This document shows positions 1 to 9,104 of a stretch of 64,000 nucleotides of DNA, piece by piece. A model generated the notes under the pieces. It was not told the origin of the DNA, did not search any database, and saw nothing but the letters and a program-made list of their open reading frames with translations. Source of the stretch: an uncultured Gemmatimonadota bacterium. Its GTDB lineage: Bacteria; Gemmatimonadota; Gemmatimonadetes; Gemmatimonadales; Gemmatimonadaceae. Positions within the stretch are counted from its first letter, which is position 1; each line of letters starts with the position of its first letter. The translations under genes and the position numbers were made by a program. The stretch covers positions 204,461 to 268,460 of the forward strand of contig CAIVZZ010000013.1 in assembly GCA_903910555.1 (NCBI GenBank), given 5' to 3'.

Positions 1-2
1 TG

Positions 3-143
3 CTCACCGGGCATGTGCTGAAGGATCCGGGAATCATTCAGCGCTACCATCAAGAAACGGAGCCGCCTCCAGCGCGCGCGAACCGGCCGATCGAGATCAG
101 CGCGACGGTCGCTGAAGTCGAGCGAGTACTTTCCCTGCCCTGA
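3..143 (+). CDS. thrC: Threonine synthase, C-terminal fragment (cut by window edge)
   Basis: An open frame enters from the left edge and stops with TGA at 141-143, giving 47 codons. It begins LTGHVLKDPG, which matches the conserved C-terminal TGHGLKDP-type segment of PLP-dependent threonine synthase, the enzyme that converts O-phosphohomoserine to threonine. The rest of the gene lies outside the window. Its last 47 bp overlap, tail to tail, the 3' end of the aminotransferase on the other strand. The call rests on one motif in a short fragment; the frame and stop are clear. Confidence 0.7.
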   Translation, partial: LTGHVLKDPGIIQRYHQETEPPPARANRPIEISATVAEVERVLSLP

Positions 144-1281
144 CCGCAGCCTCGGTGATCCGCTCGGGCGACGTGATGAACGACACGCGAAAAAATCCTT
201 CCCCGCCAGCTCCAAGCCCGGAGCCCGGCAGCACGATCACCCCCTGATCCTCCAGCAGGCGCTCGGCAAAATCGGCGCTTGCGATTCCTTCCGGCAGCGG
301 CAGCCAGAGATACATCGTCCCCTTCGGAACATCGCAGGTGAAGCCGTTTGCACGAAACGCTTTCACCGCTGCATCACGGCGTTCTTTGAAGATCGCCATG
401 TTCCCCGGCACCCAGCTCTTCCAGCTTTCGATCGCCGCGACGCCCGCGCGCTGCACCGCCATGAACTGGCCGGTGTCGAGAAAGCCTTTGACCTTCGCAA
501 GCGCGCCGACGATCTCGCGATTGCCGCAGGCCCATCCGCAGCGCCAGCCGGTCATGTTGTACGTCTTCGAGAGCGAGTGGAACTCAATCGCGACGTCACG
601 CGCACCATCGACATCGAAAATGCTCGGCGCGATGTAGCCGTCGAACGTCATCTCCGAATACGGATTGTCGTAGACCAGCACGATGTCGAGTTCGGCGCAG
701 CGCTTCACGACGCGCTCGAGATACTCCATCGGCGCGATCGCGCCGGTGGGATTGTTCGGATAGTTGAGATACAGAATCTTCGTGCGCTTGAGAACGTCGG
801 CGGGGACGTCATCGAGTTCCACCAGAAACTTCGTGCGCGGCGTGATCGGGTAGGTGTACGCTTCACCGTCGGAAAGGAGCGTTCCGCCTTTGTAGGCGTT
901 GTAGCCCGGCTCGGGAATGATCGTCGCATCGCCGGGCTGGACATACGCGAGCGCGAGATGCGCGAGTCCTTCTTTCGATCCGATGAGCGGGATGATTTCC
1001 TGCAGCGGATCAAACGTGTGGCCGAAGCGCGTGTGCATCCACGCGGACACGGTTTCACGAAAGGCCGGGAGCCCGAGCGCGAATCCGTAGCGGGACATCG
1101 CGGGCTCGCGAACTGCGGCGGCCATTGCTTCGATCGCGGCGGGGGGCGGGGCGAGGTCAGCGTCGCCGGCGCCGAGGTCGATTACATCTACGCCTCTGCT
1201 GATTAGGTCACGCTTGCGCTGCGGGATTGAAGCGAGGACGTATGGCGGAAGGGACTTTAGGCGGTCGGAGAACTTTGGCAT
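97..1281 (-). CDS. PLP-dependent class I/II aminotransferase, LL-diaminopimelate aminotransferase type
   Basis: 394-residue fold-type I aminotransferase of normal family length. The PLP-binding lysine is K239 in SLSKTYNMTGWR, a signature typical of DapL-type and related enzymes. Other family blocks are the Asn-Pro-rich YLNYPNNPTGA near residue 171 and the Tyr/Asp segment VYDNPYSE near residue 203. Known members move an amino group between glutamate/2-oxoglutarate and diaminopimelate or other amino acids. The gene follows the homogentisate dioxygenase gene on the same strand after a 185 bp gap containing a palindromic element, so it could supply the tyrosine transamination step of the upstream pathway, but that is only inference. 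The ATG at 1281 starts in a conserved-looking N-terminus and has no better alternative. The substrate cannot be settled from sequence. Confidence 0.85.
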   Translation of the reverse strand: MPKFSDRLKSLPPYVLASIPQRKRDLISRGVDVIDLGAGDADLAPPPAAIEAMAAAVREPAMSRYGFALGLPAFRETVSAWMHTRFGHTFDPLQEIIPLIGSKEGLAHLALAYVQPGDATIIPEPGYNAYKGGTLLSDGEAYTYPITPRTKFLVELDDVPADVLKRTKILYLNYPNNPTGAIAPMEYLERVVKRCAELDIVLVYDNPYSEMTFDGYIAPSIFDVDGARDVAIEFHSLSKTYNMTGWRCGWACGNREIVGALAKVKGFLDTGQFMAVQRAGVAAIESWKSWVPGNMAIFKERRDAAVKAFRANGFTCDVPKGTMYLWLPLPEGIASADFAERLLEDQGVIVLPGSGLGAGGEGFFRVSFITSPERITEAAVRAGKVLARLQRPSR

Positions 1282-1303
1282 TTGTTAACTATGGTTTTTT
1301 AAA

Positions 1304-1444
1304 CGAGTCAACTGTTTCTGTTGGTCGGTTGCGGACGGTAAACAATCAGTCCTGACACCGCGCCGCATCGAGCGAGCTTCATGCCAGGACTGATTCTTAC
1401 ACCTTGGTTAACCGACCAACAGTTAGTGGTTAACAGTTCACTCG
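1304..1444. repeat. Imperfect 141-bp inverted-repeat element
   Basis: The gap between hmgA and the aminotransferase gene is almost filled by one long imperfect palindrome. The ends CGAGTCAACTG (1304-1314) and CAGTTCACTCG (1434-1444) are inverted copies with one mismatch. Inside them CTGTTGGTCGGTT (1318-1330) pairs with AACCGACCAACAG (1410-1422), and AATCAGTCCTG pairs with CAGGACTGATT (1385-1395), leaving a loop of about 30 bp. A one-arm copy occurs at 12470-12506. It may be a MITE-like or REP-like extragenic palindrome, or a strong transcript hairpin. No open frame of note lies inside. Confidence 0.7.
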
Positions 1445-1466
1445 TCGTACAGTGTGCACGCCCGCC

Positions 1467-2650
1467 TCAGCTAGTCGGCGGGGAGAATCCATCCCCGGTG
1501 GCATTAAACCAAGAGGTCTGATACCCGGGATCCTCGACGCCAAGAGCAGCCTTCGCGACCTTCAGCGGTCTAAATGAATCCATCATCACCGCGACCTCAT
1601 CAGTCCCCTTCGCACCAATCGAAGCCTCGGTGCGCCCCGGGTGCGGCCCGTGCGGGATTCCATCGGGATGATGCGTAATCGAACCGTACTCGATTCCTTT
1701 GCGACTCATAAACTCACTCGACGCATAAAAAATCACTTCATCGGAGTCCACATTGCTGTGGTTGTACGGCGCCGGAACCGCTTCCGGGTGAAAGTCAAAC
1801 GGCCGCGGGCAGAACGAGCAGATCACGAAGCCGTCGCCCTGAAATGTCTGATGGACCGGCGGCGGCTGATGCACGCGGCCGACGATCGGTTCGAAGTCGT
1901 TGATGTTGAATGCCCACGGATAAAACATTCCGTCCCACCCGACCACATCGCAGGGGTGGTGATCGAGAATGAATTCATTGAGTCCGTTGTACTGCTTCAC
2001 GATGATCTGGAAATCGCCCATTTCGTCGTGCGTGACGAGCTCGCGCGGCACGCGGAAATCGCGCTCGCTGTACGGCGCGCCTTCAACGATCTGGCCGTAG
2101 TCGTTCCGGTAGCGCGACGGAGTGCGCACATAGCCGCGGCTCTCGATGATCAAGAGTTTCGCCGGCTTCGTGAAGACATACCGGTGGAGAATCCCGCGAT
2201 GAATGACGAGATAGTCGCCCGGCGTGATTGGCATGTTGCCGAACTGTGTCTCGAGCGTTCCCTCTCCTTCGGCGACGTACACGACTTCATCGCCCTGCGC
2301 ATTCCGATAGAAATGCTCGTCCTGCTTGTCGGGCGCGGAGTAGAGCATCGCGACATCGTCATTGAACAGGAGCGGCGTCCGATCCAGCGTGGGACTGCCG
2401 CCGCGCGGCATGCGCGCCGTGCGGAAATGGCGATGCTTCAGCGTCTGATCTGTATCCGCTTCGTACTTCACGTCGCGAATGCGGCGCGCGGACTTCACCG
2501 TTGTCGGCGCGTGCACGTGATACAGGAGCGACGACGGCCCCGTGAATCCTTCGTTCCCCACCAGCTGCTCCGCGTACAACTTCCCATTCGGCTGACGAAA
2601 AACGATGTGGCGCTTGCGGGGAATTTTACCGAGCGTGTGGTAGATGGGCA

Positions 2651-2651
<1 letters not shown>
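1467..2651 (-). CDS. hmgA: Homogentisate 1,2-dioxygenase
   Basis: 394-residue cupin-fold enzyme that opens the ring of homogentisate to maleylacetoacetate with non-haem iron. The N-terminus MPIYHTLGKIPRKRHIVF, the central RGILHRY and the C-terminal metal-site region (NHSNVDSDEVIFYAS, then HHPDGIPHGPHPG) are characteristic of the family. Residues of the usual His-Glu-His iron triad lie within these last two segments. Length is close to other bacterial members. Its start overlaps the hppD stop by 1 nt, so the two are translationally coupled. It is the last clear step of the phhA-hppD-hmgA run; no maleylacetoacetate isomerase or fumarylacetoacetase gene is in the window. Confidence 0.95.
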
Positions 2652-3781
<1,130 letters not shown>

Positions 3782-4732
3782 CTATTTCCCTCCCATGCTC
3801 AAGCTGGCCTCGAGGAAACTCTTTACGTCCGCATCGCTCATGTCGCGCCAGCCCGGCGTGACGTTGTCGAGCTTTCCCTGCTTCATCCACTCTTCAAGCT
3901 GACCGAGCAGTTTGTAGAGATGGTCGAAATCGTTGACCACAAAGAGCAACGGCTGGTAGTGGTCGATTTCGAAATGCTGATTCACCACCCACTCCATCTG
4001 GATCGGATGGCGCTGCACGACGGGCGATTCGATGCAGTGCACGATCTCGCCGTACGAAGACATCAAGCCGCTGCCGTATGCCTTGTACTCACCCGCCTTC
4101 TCACCCCGCATGAGGCCGAACTCGATCGTAAACCAGAAGAAGCGCTGCAACGCATTCTGGATGCTCGAGAGCCGGCGAAGTTTTTCCGCCTCGTTCTTCT
4201 CTCCGCTCACCAACTCGGCGGCGGTATGCGCGCACTTGCCGAAGCGCACGAGCGTGTCGGCGAACGCCGGGTCCGTGTGCATCGGCACGTGGCCCGCGAT
4301 GTCGTGAAAAATGTCAGGTTCGGGGAGATAATCGAGCGACGCGCCATCGCGAATGGTGATCGTCGTCGGGAACTCCCGGCGGCTCAGGCAGTCGAAAAAA
4401 TGGAACGCCGGCACGAAACCACTGACGGCCTTCGCACGGAATCCCGTGCGCGGCGCCAGAAATTTGTTCACGTCGTCGAGGCGCGGCACATGCGTCGCCT
4501 CAAAGCACAGCGTCGCGAGCCCGTCGAGGAAGCGCGGATTTGCGTAGCGCGTCCAGCGGTCCTGCATGCGCGCGTAGAGGCGCTGCCATGCGTCGTGGTT
4601 TTCGCTCGAATAGAGTTCGTAGGGCTGATCGATATACATCTCACCGTTGTTCACGGCGTTCTCGATATACGGGGCTTTCGTGGTGGTGAGCCCCTGCCCT
4701 GCAACGATCTCCTGCATTTCGTGCGAAGCCAT
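3782..4732 (-). CDS. phhA: Phenylalanine 4-monooxygenase (phenylalanine hydroxylase)
   Basis: 316-residue pterin-dependent aromatic amino acid hydroxylase. The iron ligands are the two histidines of HDIAGH (about residues 143-148) and the Glu of WFTIEFGL; PDIFHDIAGHVPMHTDP is the classical bacterial signature. No N-terminal ACT regulatory domain is present, although the protein is slightly longer than the shortest bacterial forms. It makes tyrosine from phenylalanine with tetrahydrobiopterin or a related pterin. It is followed 6 bp later by hppD. A pterin-4a-carbinolamine dehydratase gene, often adjacent, is not present here. Upstream (4733-4845) lies a hairpin-containing gap, so a promoter of its own is possible. 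Confidence 0.95.
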   Translation of the reverse strand: MASHEMQEIVAGQGLTTTKAPYIENAVNNGEMYIDQPYELYSSENHDAWQRLYARMQDRWTRYANPRFLDGLATLCFEATHVPRLDDVNKFLAPRTGFRAKAVSGFVPAFHFFDCLSRREFPTTITIRDGASLDYLPEPDIFHDIAGHVPMHTDPAFADTLVRFGKCAHTAAELVSGEKNEAEKLRRLSSIQNALQRFFWFTIEFGLMRGEKAGEYKAYGSGLMSSYGEIVHCIESPVVQRHPIQMEWVVNQHFEIDHYQPLLFVVNDFDHLYKLLGQLEEWMKQGKLDNVTPGWRDMSDADVKSFLEASLSMGGK

Positions 4733-4786
4733 ATCTCCCCCCGACTGGTCAGCGTGGCGTACGGCTGCAATATAGTCGGAAGCCTG

Positions 4787-4846
4787 AGGCCGGAAGCCGG
4801 ATTACGGCCTTCGAACCTCCGGCTTCGGGCTTCCGGCTTCCGGCCT
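4787..4846. terminator. Hairpin between ilvA-like gene and phhA
   Basis: AGGCCGGAAGCCGG (4787-4800) and CCGGCTTCCGGCCT (4833-4846) are perfect 14-bp inverted copies around a 32-nt loop that itself repeats the GGCTTC theme. The right arm touches the stop codon of the dehydratase gene at 4846-4848. No T-run follows, so this may be a processing or pause hairpin or an extragenic palindrome rather than a classical terminator. Confidence 0.5.
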
Positions 4847-5802
4847 TACACCATCGCCCTCAACTTCTCCCGATCTGCATTCCCGCCGGTCAGAATGCAG
4901 ACCACACTCGCCCCGGGCTCAATTTTGACTGCCCCGGAGAGCAGCGCCGCGAGCCCGGCTGCGGCCGCAGGTTCGGCCAGCACTTTGCAGCGTTCGATGA
5001 TCGTCCACATCGCGTCCACGATCGCGCTATCCGGAATCGTCACGATTTCGACGCCGAGCTGCTTCACATGGGCATACGTGAGCTCTCCCGCCATCGGCGC
5101 GGCGAGACCATCGGCGACGGTCACCGCTTTTGCGATCTTCTGCGCAGAGCCTTTGTCGAGGCTCATCCGCATCGTGTTCGCGCCTTCGGGTTCGACGCCA
5201 ATGACGCGTGTCTGAGGCCGTCGCGCGCGCGCCGCCACCGCCACGCCGCTGACGATTCCGCCGCCGCCAACCCCGGTCAGGATCACATCGACATCGGGAA
5301 TGTCATCGAATATTTCATCGCCGACCGTGCCGCCACCGGCGATGATTTCAGGATCGTCGAACGGACTCACGTGCACGAGATTTCGTTCCACGCGGATGGC
5401 ATTCATCGTGTCCATCAAGTCTTCCTCGGTCAGCACGACTTCGCCGCCGTAGTTCCGCGTCGCTTCGACTTTGCTCTTCACCGCTTTCGCGGGCATCACG
5501 ATGGTCGCGTGCGATCCCATCTGCCGCGCCGCAAACGCCACGCCCTGCGCGTGATTTCCCGCCGACATCGTCACCACGCCGCGCTTCCGTTCATCGGCGG
5601 TCAGCTGAGACATGCGATACAGCGCGCCGCGCACTTTGAACGAACCGGTCTTCTGAAAGAGTTCGAGCTTGAGATGGAGGTCGAACCCCAGGCGCTCGCT
5701 CAGCTGCACCGAATGCATCATCGGTGTGCGGCGTACGTGCGGGGCAATAAACTTGCGTGCTGCAAGGATGGATTCGTGAGTAACGAGCGCGCGTTCGGTC
5801 AT
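4846..5802 (-). CDS. Threonine/serine dehydratase (ammonia-lyase)
   Basis: 318-residue fold-type II PLP enzyme. The Schiff-base lysine lies in KTGSFKVRGA (about residue 53), the substrate loop is SAGNHAQG, and the PLP phosphate loop is TGVGGGGIVSG. The length fits the catabolic, single-domain class: there is no C-terminal ACT-like regulatory domain as in biosynthetic IlvA. It would deaminate threonine to 2-oxobutyrate and/or serine to pyruvate; serine racemase activity is an alternative in this family. It lies 9 bp after the acetoacetyl-CoA synthetase gene on the same strand, so the two are probably co-transcribed, upstream of the aromatic degradation genes. Confidence 0.88.
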   Translation of the reverse strand: MTERALVTHESILAARKFIAPHVRRTPMMHSVQLSERLGFDLHLKLELFQKTGSFKVRGALYRMSQLTADERKRGVVTMSAGNHAQGVAFAARQMGSHATIVMPAKAVKSKVEATRNYGGEVVLTEEDLMDTMNAIRVERNLVHVSPFDDPEIIAGGGTVGDEIFDDIPDVDVILTGVGGGGIVSGVAVAARARRPQTRVIGVEPEGANTMRMSLDKGSAQKIAKAVTVADGLAAPMAGELTYAHVKQLGVEIVTIPDSAIVDAMWTIIERCKVLAEPAAAAGLAALLSGAVKIEPGASVVCILTGGNADREKLRAMV

Positions 5803-5811
5803 GTGTGTGAG

Positions 5812-7788
5812 CTAGCTCTTCGCGATGGCGAGGTCGGGGAGGTTTCTGAACAATTCCAGCGCCGCCGGATTGGCAAGCGCATCGGTGTTCTTGACTGTGC
5901 GGCCGTGGATCACGTCACGAACCGCGATTTCTGTGATCTTGCCGCTGATGGTGCGTGGAATATCGGCGACCTGCACGATCACGCGCGGCACGTGATGCGG
6001 GGAACAATTCGCCCGAATGGCGTGGCGGATTCTCTCCCGCAGCGCGTCGTCGAGAGTGAAGCCGGGCTGCATGCGCACGAATAAAACGACGCGTTGGTCG
6101 TCGCCGGTCACCGTGCTCACGTGCTGCGCGACAACCACGCTCTCGAGGATCTCCGGCATCAGCTCGACCTGCCGATAAATCTCGGCGGTACCGATGCGCA
6201 CGCCGCCGGGATTGAGGGTCGCATCGCTGCGGCCGTAGATGATCACGCCATCGTGCTCCGTGATCTCGGCCCAGTCTCCGTGGCCCCAAACGTCAGGGAA
6301 CAAGTGAAAGTACGCCGCGTTGTATTTCGCGTGGTTTGCGTCGTTCCAAAATGAAACCGGCATCGAGGGAAACGGCCTCGTGCAGACCAGTTCGCCCGCG
6401 GTGAGCCGCATCGCCTTGGCGTGATCGTCGAATACCTCGACAGCCATTCCAAGGCCGCGGCACTGCAGCTCGCCGCGATGCACCGGGAGCATCGGATTCC
6501 CGAGCGCGAAACACGAAATGATATCGGTGCCGCCCGACATGCTCACGAGCCTGACGTCGGGCTTCACGTCGCGCGCAACGTAATCGTAGCTGTGCGGCGC
6601 GAGAGGACTCCCGGTGGACATGATCGTCCGCAGCGATGAAAGATCGTGGGTCAGCGCGGGCCGAATCGCGTGCTTCTCCGACAGCGCGAGATATTTCGCG
6701 CTCACGCCGAAATGCGTCACGCGTTCGTCCGACGCCATCGTCCAGAGCGCGTCGTGCGCGGCGGGCGGCAATGGCGAGCCATCGTAAAGCACGAGCGTCG
6801 CTCCGCTTGCGAGCGCGCTGACGAGCCAGTTCCACATCATCCAGCCGAGCGTCGTGAAATAGAAAACGCGATCGCCGGCGCCGATCGCGCTGTGCAGCTG
6901 ATGCTCTTTCAAATGTTGAATCAGCGTGCCGCCGGCGCCGTGCACGAGACATTTTGGAAGTCCGGTCGTGCCGGACGAATACATGATGTAGAGCGGATGA
7001 TCGAACGGCAGGCGTTCGAAGCGGAGCGGCACACTGGCTCCGCGCGCTGCAAATGACTCCCACGATTCGGCATGCGGGATCCCGGTGACATCGTCGTCGC
7101 CTGACGGCCCGCGCAAGAACGGGATCACCACAACGCGCTCCAGCGACGGAATCACCCGCACGATCTCGCGCACGCGGTCGAGCGAATCGATCTCCTTGCC
7201 GGCGTAACGATAGCCGTCGGCGGCAAACAGCACGCGGGGCTCGATCTGTCCGAAGCGATCGACAACGCCCGCCGCTCCGAAATCGGGCGAGCACGAAGAC
7301 CATACCGCGCCACACGACGCAGCAGCGAGCATCGCGATAACGGCCTCGGGAATGTTCGGCAGAAAACCCGCGACGCGGTCGCCCGGACGAATGCCCATCT
7401 CGCGAAGCGCGCCGGCCACGCGGCCGACCTCGGTGGCCAGCGCGTCATGACTGATCTCACGGCGCATTCTGCGCTCATCGCGAAAAACAATTGCCGGCGA
7501 GTTGCCCCGCGTCCGAAGCAGGTTTTCCGCAAAATTCAATCGGGCACCGCGGAACCAGCGCGGTCCGAGCGCTGCGTCTGGCGGTGCCATCCGTTCGAAA
7601 CCGTCGACCACCGCGTCCCACGGATCTGCGCCATCGCGTACGTCGCTGATGATGCCGGTGAACCGCCACACCGCGCCCCAGAACGCCTCGGGATTCTCGC
7701 ACGACCACGCATGCCAGTCCGCGTACGGCGCGTCGACAGCCGGCGCGGACGGGTTGGCGGCGAGGACGGTCTGGAAGAATCGGAGCAT
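5812..7788 (-). CDS. aacS: Acetoacetyl-CoA synthetase (acetoacetate-CoA ligase)
   Basis: 658-residue ANL-superfamily adenylate-forming ligase, the usual length for this family. The phosphate-binding loop YSSGTTGLPK lies near residue 270, and the C-terminal hinge region includes GRSDATLNPGGVRIG. The N-terminal extension and the segment YFTTLGWMMWNWLVSAL match acetoacetate-CoA ligases rather than acetyl-CoA synthetases. It activates acetoacetate to acetoacetyl-CoA. Acetoacetate is an end product of phenylalanine/tyrosine breakdown, so its position upstream of ilvA-phhA-hppD-hmgA on one strand makes functional sense. The start at 7788 faces the divergent OmpA-like gene across 181 bp. Confidence 0.93.
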   Translation of the reverse strand: MLRFFQTVLAANPSAPAVDAPYADWHAWSCENPEAFWGAVWRFTGIISDVRDGADPWDAVVDGFERMAPPDAALGPRWFRGARLNFAENLLRTRGNSPAIVFRDERRMRREISHDALATEVGRVAGALREMGIRPGDRVAGFLPNIPEAVIAMLAAASCGAVWSSCSPDFGAAGVVDRFGQIEPRVLFAADGYRYAGKEIDSLDRVREIVRVIPSLERVVVIPFLRGPSGDDDVTGIPHAESWESFAARGASVPLRFERLPFDHPLYIMYSSGTTGLPKCLVHGAGGTLIQHLKEHQLHSAIGAGDRVFYFTTLGWMMWNWLVSALASGATLVLYDGSPLPPAAHDALWTMASDERVTHFGVSAKYLALSEKHAIRPALTHDLSSLRTIMSTGSPLAPHSYDYVARDVKPDVRLVSMSGGTDIISCFALGNPMLPVHRGELQCRGLGMAVEVFDDHAKAMRLTAGELVCTRPFPSMPVSFWNDANHAKYNAAYFHLFPDVWGHGDWAEITEHDGVIIYGRSDATLNPGGVRIGTAEIYRQVELMPEILESVVVAQHVSTVTGDDQRVVLFVRMQPGFTLDDALRERIRHAIRANCSPHHVPRVIVQVADIPRTISGKITEIAVRDVIHGRTVKNTDALANPAALELFRNLPDLAIAKS

Positions 7789-7902
7789 CGATTAACTTTA
7801 ATACGAAGCACGGATTACGACCTGTCGCACGGCATAGGATCGTGTCCTACGAGTGGCAGATGATGAGACGCGATTAGTGTAAGACCTAGACCGAACGTGC
7901 TA

Positions 7903-7930
7903 TTGCCCACCAAAAAAAACCGCCTATTGT
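7903..7930 (+). promoter_or_regulatory. Possible sigma-70-type promoter for the OmpA-like gene
   Basis: TTGCCC (7903-7908) and TATTGT (7925-7930) are separated by 16 bp in the gap before the OmpA-like gene. A strong ribosome-binding site, CAGGAGG, follows at 7955-7961, 8 nt before the ATG at 7970. The hexamers are imperfect, so this is a suggestion only. Confidence 0.3.
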
Positions 7931-7969
7931 GCGGGTATTCACCACGTCATCAAACAGGAGGCCAAAAGC

Positions 7970-8305
7970 ATGAAGCGTACACTTGTTGTTTTGGGGCTCG
8001 TCGCCGCGATCGCAACACCGGCATTCGCACAGCGTTCCTTTGCGTACGAGGCGGGACTATTCGCCCAGTATTCAAAGCTCGCCGACACGACGCGGATGGG
8101 CAGCGGCATCGGCGGCGGCGCGCGGTTCGGAATCTTCTTCCTTCCGCGCCTCGCGATCGAGTACGAAGCGTCGGTGATCCCGAGCAGCACCAGAACGCAG
8201 AGCAACGTCAAGGATTGGAATAATCGCATCGATCTCGTATACAACCTGCCGATCGGCGAGCGCATGCGGCTGTTGATGGGCGCTGGCTTCACCGGCACGA
8301 ACTAG
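7970..8305 (+). CDS. OmpA-family outer membrane protein, N-terminal part up to an in-frame TAG
   Basis: 111 residues starting with a clear signal peptide (MKRTLVVLGLVAAIATPAFA) preceded by CAGGAGG. What follows looks like the start of an 8-stranded outer membrane barrel with alternating hydrophobic/aromatic strands. The frame ends with TAG at 8303-8305 after FTGTN, but the very next codon continues the same frame into a typical barrel/linker/OmpA C-terminus ending at 9037. The whole unit (356 codons including the final stop) would be a normal OmpA-like porin. The amber may be a real nonsense mutation, a sequence error or a readthrough codon; Tyr (TAC/TAT) or Gln (CAG) to TAG are single-base routes. 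Confidence 0.85.
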   Translation: MKRTLVVLGLVAAIATPAFAQRSFAYEAGLFAQYSKLADTTRMGSGIGGGARFGIFFLPRLAIEYEASVIPSSTRTQSNVKDWNNRIDLVYNLPIGERMRLLMGAGFTGTN

Positions 8306-9037
8306 AAGGGCGACACAACGCACAACGCGTACGATGGCGGCTGGAACGTGCTCGTCGGCGTTCGCGGTTGCATGAGCGACGTGTGGTCGTGGCGCGCGGA
8401 CGGCGTGGCCGACTTCAAGAACCCGGCTGACCAGACCGGCAAGCCCGGCGCGGCGACGCAGACGTACAGCGCCCGCATCGGTGTGGACTGGTTCGTCTTC
8501 GGTCCGTCGCGGAACAGCCCGTGCTCGATGCCGGCCCCGCCAGCACCGATGCCCGCTCCGGCTCCCGCGCCAACACCGGCGCCCGCTCCGACTCCGCCGC
8601 CAGCACCGGCACCGGCGCCAGTAGTCGTTGCGCCCGCCCCGGCACCGACACCGCCGCCCGCACCAGCTCCGGCTCGTGCACGTGAGCTGTTCACGCTGAA
8701 AGCGGTGCTCTTCGAGTTCGACAAGGCGGTACTGACCAAGGGCGCGAAGGACACGCTCGGGGTCGCGGTCCGCTACCTGAAGGACCACGGCGATGTGCGC
8801 GTGGAAATCCAGGGTCACACGGACAGCAAAGGCACCGACGAGTACAACATGAAACTCGGCATGCGCCGCGCAGAATCGGTAAAGGCATTCCTCGGCACGC
8901 AGGGCATCAGCGCCGATCGCGTCATGACCAGAAGCTTTGGCGAGACGCAGCCTGTTGCTGACAACGAGATCAACGGCAAGGACAACCCGGCAGGACGCGC
9001 GTTGAACCGCCGTGTGGTGATCATCGAACTCCCGTAA
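8306..9037 (+). CDS. OmpA-family protein, C-terminal part after the in-frame TAG (rest of barrel, Pro/Ala linker, peptidoglycan-binding domain)
   Basis: Same frame as 7970-8305. It contains the rest of the barrel (DGGWNVLVGVRG, then ARIGVDWFVFG), a long Pro-Ala linker (about 8530-8680), and a complete OmpA C-terminal domain with EFDKAVLTKGAKDTL and VEIQGHTDSKGTDEYNMKLG, then SFGETQPVADN and GRALNRRVVI. The Asp and Arg that bind diaminopimelate in OmpA_C are in HTDSKGTDEYN and ALNRRV. A separate start is possible at GTG 8348, but it would lack a signal peptide. I treat it as the severed second half of one gene. A hairpin terminator follows at 9055. Confidence 0.85.
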   Translation, partial: KGDTTHNAYDGGWNVLVGVRGCMSDVWSWRADGVADFKNPADQTGKPGAATQTYSARIGVDWFVFGPSRNSPCSMPAPPAPMPAPAPAPTPAPAPTPPPAPAPAPVVVAPAPAPTPPPAPAPARARELFTLKAVLFEFDKAVLTKGAKDTLGVAVRYLKDHGDVRVEIQGHTDSKGTDEYNMKLGMRRAESVKAFLGTQGISADRVMTRSFGETQPVADNEINGKDNPAGRALNRRVVIIELP

Positions 9038-9054
9038 CGCGGTTCGTTGAGGGG

Positions 9055-9092
9055 AAAGGGCGGAGGAGCTTCGGCTTCTCCGCCCTTTCTCT
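9055..9092 (+). terminator. Rho-independent-type terminator after the OmpA-like gene
   Basis: AAAGGGCGGAG (9055-9065) pairs perfectly with CTCCGCCCTTT (9078-9088). The loop contains a further AGC-TTCG-GCT mini-hairpin, so the top is a stable UUCG tetraloop. A short pyrimidine-rich tail (CTCTGT) follows. It separates the porin gene from the polymerase gene starting at 9105. Confidence 0.75.
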
Positions 9093-9104
9093 GTAGTATT
9101 CAGA

